Part shown: one piece after another, positions 60,540 to 64,000 of the stretch
Layout: each line of letters starts with the position of its first letter
Position numbering within the stretch: the stretch's first letter is position 1
Assembly: GCF_041333735.1 (NCBI RefSeq)
Contig: NZ_JBGKFB010000001.1
Span: 1,233,001-1,297,000 of the forward strand
Length of the DNA stretch: 64,000 nucleotides
Direction: 5' to 3'
Origin: Veillonella sp.
Lineage (GTDB): Bacteria; Bacillota; Negativicutes; Veillonellales; Veillonellaceae
Notes under the pieces: generated by a model
What the model was told of the DNA's origin: nothing
What the model saw: only the letters and a program-made list of their open reading frames with translations
Databases searched by the model: none
Translations under genes and position numbers: made by a program

Positions 60540-61607
60540 ATGAGGTCTATTCCCATCAAAAAATTATATAATCCCCAATATGATCTCTTATCTATTAGCG
60601 ATAAGGAGGAATTGTTAGATCAGATTGGAGAAATATATAATCTAGAATTAATATCTTTTAAACACTTTGCTGCATTTAGACAATCTACATATACGGCAGT
60701 ATATCGTTCACATGATGGTATAGACTTTGTATTTGTTCCTGGCGATACTGTTACGTTAGGGTTTGATTTTAAAAATAAACCATTACAGGATATTTTTAAT
60801 GATGAAAATTTAGTGGAGCTTGCCTATCCATTTGTGGAGGGATATGAAGAGGAAATCTTTAGTGAAGACGATGTTCAAACTAAGATTCGCGAAACACTAG
60901 AAGATGAAGCAGTACTATCCAACATAGAAACGTATTTTAAACATAATTTTACTCAAGAAGATGAGTTTGTAATCCATCCATTATTGGTACAAAAAGAGTA
61001 TAGTCAAACTTGTTGGACACCTATTTCAGATGAGGAACTCAGACAAAATAAAGAATGGCAACAGATGATAGAAAAAGCCGAAAGCAAGGGGCTTTCTGAA
61101 ACAATGATTCATAATACCATTTGTTTATATCAAACAGACGATAACAATTGGTATGGTAAACTTTATGAAGAAACCACATTTAAGGAATTGTTACAGAACA
61201 TAAAAAAACATGGGTACTCCTTACCGACACGAAGAGAGTGGGAGTATTTAGCTGGCAAGGGGTGTAGGACTATTTTTCCATGGGGGAACAATATAGATTT
61301 TTCTATGAACTTAAAACATATGGAATGGATGGATAATGATGGAGAGTATACATTAGAAAAGGAAAACTTTTTTGGCTTGATTATAGGTGATGATCCGTAT
61401 TGTAGAGAAATCGTATATGATGAAGATGAATTTTCCTATAAAGGTGGAGATGGTGGCTGCAATATATGTGGAGGCTTAGGCGTTATGTGGGGCTATTTAC
61501 CTGTTTCACCATACTTTCAAGATAGTGAAATGGTAATTGGCGATAATATAAATGGAGGATATGATTTCTTTAGACGAGTTATAAGGATTAATGACAATAT
61601 GAAATGA
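60540..61607 (+). CDS. Diverged SUMF1/formylglycine-generating-enzyme-like protein
   Basis: A 355-residue soluble protein. Residues 55-76 (RSHDGIDFVFVPGDTVTLGF) resemble the opening of FGE-sulfatase domains, and residues 228-250 (LPTRREWEYLAGKG, then FPWGN) match the best conserved FGE block. Between them is an insert of about 140 residues, and the C-terminus has a Gly/Cys-rich stretch (GGDGGCNICGGLG) in place of the usual ending. The cysteine pair of true FGEs was not identified. It may be a C-type-lectin-like binding protein rather than an enzyme. GGAGAGG precedes the ATG. Confidence 0.6.
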   Translation: MRSIPIKKLYNPQYDLLSISDKEELLDQIGEIYNLELISFKHFAAFRQSTYTAVYRSHDGIDFVFVPGDTVTLGFDFKNKPLQDIFNDENLVELAYPFVEGYEEEIFSEDDVQTKIRETLEDEAVLSNIETYFKHNFTQEDEFVIHPLLVQKEYSQTCWTPISDEELRQNKEWQQMIEKAESKGLSETMIHNTICLYQTDDNNWYGKLYEETTFKELLQNIKKHGYSLPTRREWEYLAGKGCRTIFPWGNNIDFSMNLKHMEWMDNDGEYTLEKENFFGLIIGDDPYCREIVYDEDEFSYKGGDGGCNICGGLGVMWGYLPVSPYFQDSEMVIGDNINGGYDFFRRVIRINDNMK

Positions 61608-61658
61608 TGTTGCATATAATAATTCTAAAATATCTAATGATAACGTCGTCTCATACGT

Positions 61659-61688
61659 AAAAGAGGTACCCTAGACGGTACCTCTTTT
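61659..61688. terminator. Bidirectional terminator between convergent genes
   Basis: AAAAGAGGTACC, CTAGAC, GGTACCTCTTTT, with A and T tracts at both ends. It lies just before the stop of the lipoprotein gene on the minus strand. Confidence 0.88.
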
Positions 61689-61689
61689 A

Positions 61690-62265
61690 TTAATATTGAG
61701 ATAAGCGGAATATTTTTCTATACTCTTCCGGTGCATCAGATCCATCAGATGGTTTTATGATGACTCTAATATATATTTTTTCTTTGAAATCTGGATATGT
61801 TGCAGCATATTCTTTGCAGAATTGATCCATACGATTGTAAAAGTTTATTACATCTTGATTTTGTATAGCCGAATAGGGGATAGGCATTTCAATATACAAA
61901 GAAGATGTATCATATGTGGCATAGGATAGCTCCTCTGCCGTTAGATAGTTTTTCATTAATGGGAATGCTGTTATCAGTGGAATGTTGGTTATCAGTATTC
62001 GATCAACTTGTGGTACAACAGGTGCAGAGGTGTGCATGACTTCAGATATTTCAATAGGCATTTGTGGATATTTGTCAAAGGTGACTTGCCATGTATTATT
62101 CCTTTGTGACTCCAAGTGATATGTTAGATTAGGATAATTCTTATTTATATATTGTTGAACTTCATCTTCACTGTAATGTGAGAGAAGATGACAACCCGTT
62201 GTTAGAATGAGTGAGACGATAATGAGCGGCAATAATACGAATCGTTTTAGGGCAAATGGTTTCAT
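61690..62265 (-). CDS. Putative lipoprotein
   Basis: A 191-residue protein with a lipoprotein signal peptide: basic start, hydrophobic core (FVLLPLIIVSLILTTGC) and lipobox LTTGC with Cys at 25. The mature part starts HLLSHYSEDEVQQYINKNYP and is otherwise not recognised. A short helix and several strands are likely. It should be anchored at a membrane surface. It is convergent with the FGE-like gene, and no partner is evident. Confidence 0.75.
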   Translation of the reverse strand: MKPFALKRFVLLPLIIVSLILTTGCHLLSHYSEDEVQQYINKNYPNLTYHLESQRNNTWQVTFDKYPQMPIEISEVMHTSAPVVPQVDRILITNIPLITAFPLMKNYLTAEELSYATYDTSSLYIEMPIPYSAIQNQDVINFYNRMDQFCKEYAATYPDFKEKIYIRVIIKPSDGSDAPEEYRKIFRLSQY

Positions 62266-62426
62266 TGTATATTCCTTTTGTACTTCTTTAGAAAGTTCAG
62301 TAAATCGTAATTGCTTAACAGGTATTGCTTAATTATTGACGGAATTTTGAAGTATATTATTTTAATTATATTATACCTAAAATATATTTTTACTCATATA
62401 GTTGATTAATTCCATACAACTCTTCG

Positions 62427-62471
62427 ATAAACTATAACAAAGAGGCACCTCATAGGAGGTACCTTTTTTGT
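62427..62471 (+). terminator. Terminator-like hairpin, copy 2 of the duplicated element
   Basis: AAGAGGCACCTC, ATAG, GAGGTACCTTTTTT. Its first 23 bases (62427-62449) are identical to 60388-60410. It does not follow a + strand gene; the lipoprotein gene here is on the minus strand and starts upstream at 62265. It may be a leftover of a duplication. Confidence 0.75.
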
Positions 62472-62559
62472 ATTGTAAGGCTATTATCTATGAAAATAGA
62501 CGGTATGTTATAATTGTAGTCATACGAAAACGTGTTGTTTTGAGAGGGTCGTATAAACC

Positions 62560-62988
62560 ATGATTTACTTAGATTATGTATTAATTATAGGCATATTGCT
62601 TAGTGTTTTACTCTTTCTTTTGGTTGGCGTATTTTACTATAGTAAACCTAAGCTTTTAAAGGGGCTAAATATTTGGTTCTTAGTAATACTTAGTGTTCTT
62701 TTGAGTTATTTATTATATCCTTTATATGAATTGACAGATTATAGAGAAGAATTTACGTCAATAGTTATTATCGCTGCGATAATTATTAAAGTAATTATCA
62801 ATTTATCTATATTTATGATAGCTGATAGAATAACAACGAAATGGATTTCTAAATTATTATTAATTATATGGGTTGTTCTTGTTGAATGTTTGTATATGCC
62901 CATTCATTTATCATACATTGTTTTCCTTTGTGTATCAGGTGGAATCGTTTTAATAGAACGGTTAAGAGAGAGAAGAAAGTCTATTTAG
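62560..62988 (+). CDS. Small polytopic membrane protein of unknown function
   Basis: A 142-residue protein with four hydrophobic segments (about residues 3-25, 32-52, 67-90 and 100-130) and a basic C-terminal tail (ERLRERRKSI). GAGAGGG lies upstream of the ATG at an extended distance. No family was recognised. It stands alone between the duplicated terminator and the helicase gene. Confidence 0.6.
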   Translation: MIYLDYVLIIGILLSVLLFLLVGVFYYSKPKLLKGLNIWFLVILSVLLSYLLYPLYELTDYREEFTSIVIIAAIIIKVIINLSIFMIADRITTKWISKLLLIIWVVLVECLYMPIHLSYIVFLCVSGGIVLIERLRERRKSI

Positions 62989-63030
62989 CTTAGATTCGTA
63001 ATTACTCTTATAGCGCTCACCTTCGAAATA

Positions 63031-63065
63031 TGATATACTATTCTAACGCGCATAATTCGTGCGCG
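63031..63065 (+). promoter_or_regulatory. Promoter and 5' hairpin of the DEAD-box helicase gene
   Basis: TGATATACT (63031-63039) is an extended -10 box. The expected start, near 63046, puts a GC hairpin (CGCGCA 63047-63052, TGCGCG 63060-63065) at the very 5' end of the mRNA, 3 bases before AGGAGG. Such a structure could stabilise the mRNA or hide the ribosome site. Confidence 0.5.
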
Positions 63066-63085
63066 ATAGGAGGAAACACATTTAG

Positions 63086-64000
63086 ATGTTAGAAAAATTT
63101 GAACAATTAATGATTAGCGAACCTGTTCTAAGAGCGTTAAACGATATGGGCTTTGAAGAGCCTACGCCAATTCAACAGGAAGCTATCCCAGTAGCCATGA
63201 GCGGTAAAGACATGATCGGTCAAGCTCAAACAGGTACTGGTAAGACAGCAGCATTTGGCTTGCCTGTATTGGAACGCGTAGACGGGAATGAGCGTCACGT
63301 TCAAGTAGTTATTTTATCCCCTACACGAGAATTAGCTATCCAAGTAGCTGAAGAGCTTAACAAAATGGCTCAATACACGAATATCACAGCACTACCTATC
63401 TATGGTGGTCAAGATATTAATCGTCAGTTCCGTGCCTTGAAAAAAAATCCACAAATCATCGTTGCCACTCCAGGCCGATTGATGGACCATATGGATCGTG
63501 GTTCTATCCACTTTGACCATGTGAAAGTTGTGGTATTGGACGAAGCCGACGAAATGTTAAACATGGGCTTTGTTGATGATATCAATAAAATCTTGGGTGC
63601 TATCCCAGAAGACCATCAAACATTGTTGTTCTCCGCAACTATGCCTAAAGCTATCCAACAATTAGCTGAAACATATTTGACAGAGCCAACATTGATTCGT
63701 ATGAAACCGACTCAAGTTACGATGGACTTAATTGAACAATATTATATCGAAGTGCAAGACCGTCAAAAATTCGATGTTCTTTGCCGCTTGTTCGATATTC
63801 AAACACCTGAACTTGCTATTATCTTCACACGTACAAAACGTCGTGTTGATGAAGTAACTGAAGGTCTTAAGAAACGTGGTTACATGGCGGAAGGCATCCA
63901 TGGCGATTTGTCTCAACAAAAACGGGACAGCGTAATTCGTCAATTCCGCGAAGGTACCATCGATATTCTCGTGGCTACTGATGTGGCAGCTCGTGGTCTT
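63086..64000 (+). CDS. DEAD-box RNA helicase (partial, cut by window end)
   Basis: 305 codons are visible without a stop; the C-terminal part lies outside. Motifs: PTPIQQEAIP (Q motif), AQTGTGKT (Walker A), PTRELAIQ, TPGRLMDH, VLDEADEML (motif II), SATMPK (motif III), and in the second domain IIFTRTKRR and the start of DVAARGL. It is like CshA/DeaD enzymes, which remodel RNA in ribosome assembly, cold response and degradosomes. AGGAGG lies 12 bases upstream of the ATG, a long spacing; the protein start MLEKFEQLMISEPVLRAL fits the family. Confidence 0.93.
   Translation, partial: MLEKFEQLMISEPVLRALNDMGFEEPTPIQQEAIPVAMSGKDMIGQAQTGTGKTAAFGLPVLERVDGNERHVQVVILSPTRELAIQVAEELNKMAQYTNITALPIYGGQDINRQFRALKKNPQIIVATPGRLMDHMDRGSIHFDHVKVVVLDEADEMLNMGFVDDINKILGAIPEDHQTLLFSATMPKAIQQLAETYLTEPTLIRMKPTQVTMDLIEQYYIEVQDRQKFDVLCRLFDIQTPELAIIFTRTKRRVDEVTEGLKKRGYMAEGIHGDLSQQKRDSVIRQFREGTIDILVATDVAARGL

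Overview
The window looks like a chromosomal segment of a low-GC, anaerobic, diderm Firmicute of the Negativicutes, most probably Veillonella. This is judged from gene content and protein flavour, not from a database search. The signs are a one-polypeptide pyruvate:ferredoxin oxidoreductase, a siroheme/corrinoid-type tetrapyrrole cluster with a fused methyltransferase/uroporphyrinogen-III synthase, a citrate-lyase-like citDEF set beside a DASS anion carrier, SepF-type cell division, strong AGGAGG ribosome sites, and frequent TGnTATAAT promoters. There is no rRNA, tRNA, CRISPR array, insertion sequence or recognisable prophage. Most of the window is core genome on the + strand.

Layout. 1-4.4 kb: branched-chain amino acid synthesis (end of ilvA, ilvB, ilvN, a lone ABC ATPase, then ilvC with its own promoter and terminator). 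4.6-6.4 kb: a small anchored protein and a DUF3290/DUF421 (YetF-like) membrane pair. 6.5-12.1 kb: radical SAM protein, PgeF, then yggS-sepF-proC-ylmH. 12.2-18.8 kb: tetrapyrrole operon (Met8-like dehydrogenase, hemA, hemC, fused cobA-hemD, hemB, hemL), followed by an XRE regulator. 19.6-24.3 kb: an AT-rich islet of short, mostly membrane-anchored proteins of unknown function, some related to each other and at least two broken. 24.4-32.2 kb: YgjP-like metallopeptidase, dnaE, pyk, BI-1 family protein, LysR regulator. 32.6-36.9 kb: DASS carrier and citD-citE-citF. 37.1-39.9 kb: an unknown gene overlapping a putative modified-DNA reader/nuclease gene, then DUF4261 and cupin proteins. 40.1-42.3 kb: MFS carrier, a decayed secreted-protein remnant, and a SAP/DUF6434-like protein. 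42.5-47.7 kb: a LysR regulator with a coupled membrane protein, divergent from nifJ. 48-54.8 kb: PKMT-like methyltransferase, WYL regulator, putP (minus strand), recQ. 54.9-58.6 kb: thyA, folA, tex. 58.9-63 kb: aldehyde dehydrogenase, a diverged formylglycine-generating-enzyme-like protein, a lipoprotein and a small membrane protein. 63.1 kb to the end: a DEAD-box RNA helicase cut by the window edge.

How the genes work together. The ilv genes carry threonine and pyruvate toward isoleucine, valine and leucine. The hem genes run from glutamyl-tRNA to uroporphyrinogen III and precorrin-2, feeding siroheme and B12; B12 is needed by the methylmalonyl-CoA route of lactate-fermenting Veillonella. 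NifJ and Pyk handle central pyruvate metabolism. thyA, folA, dnaE and recQ serve DNA synthesis and repair.

The least ordinary signals are these. (1) The CitD-like protein lacks the serine that normally carries the prosthetic group. (2) The pyruvate kinase C-terminal domain has lost its phospho-histidine motif. (3) The 19.6-24.3 kb islet is a set of diversified anchored proteins. (4) A two-gene unit at 37.1-38.6 kb has a putative PD-(D/E)XK nuclease. (5) Tandem repeats between thyA and folA carry hairpins with a compensatory base-pair change. (6) A 23-nt element at the base of two terminators is duplicated. (7) A PKMT-type protein methyltransferase is present.
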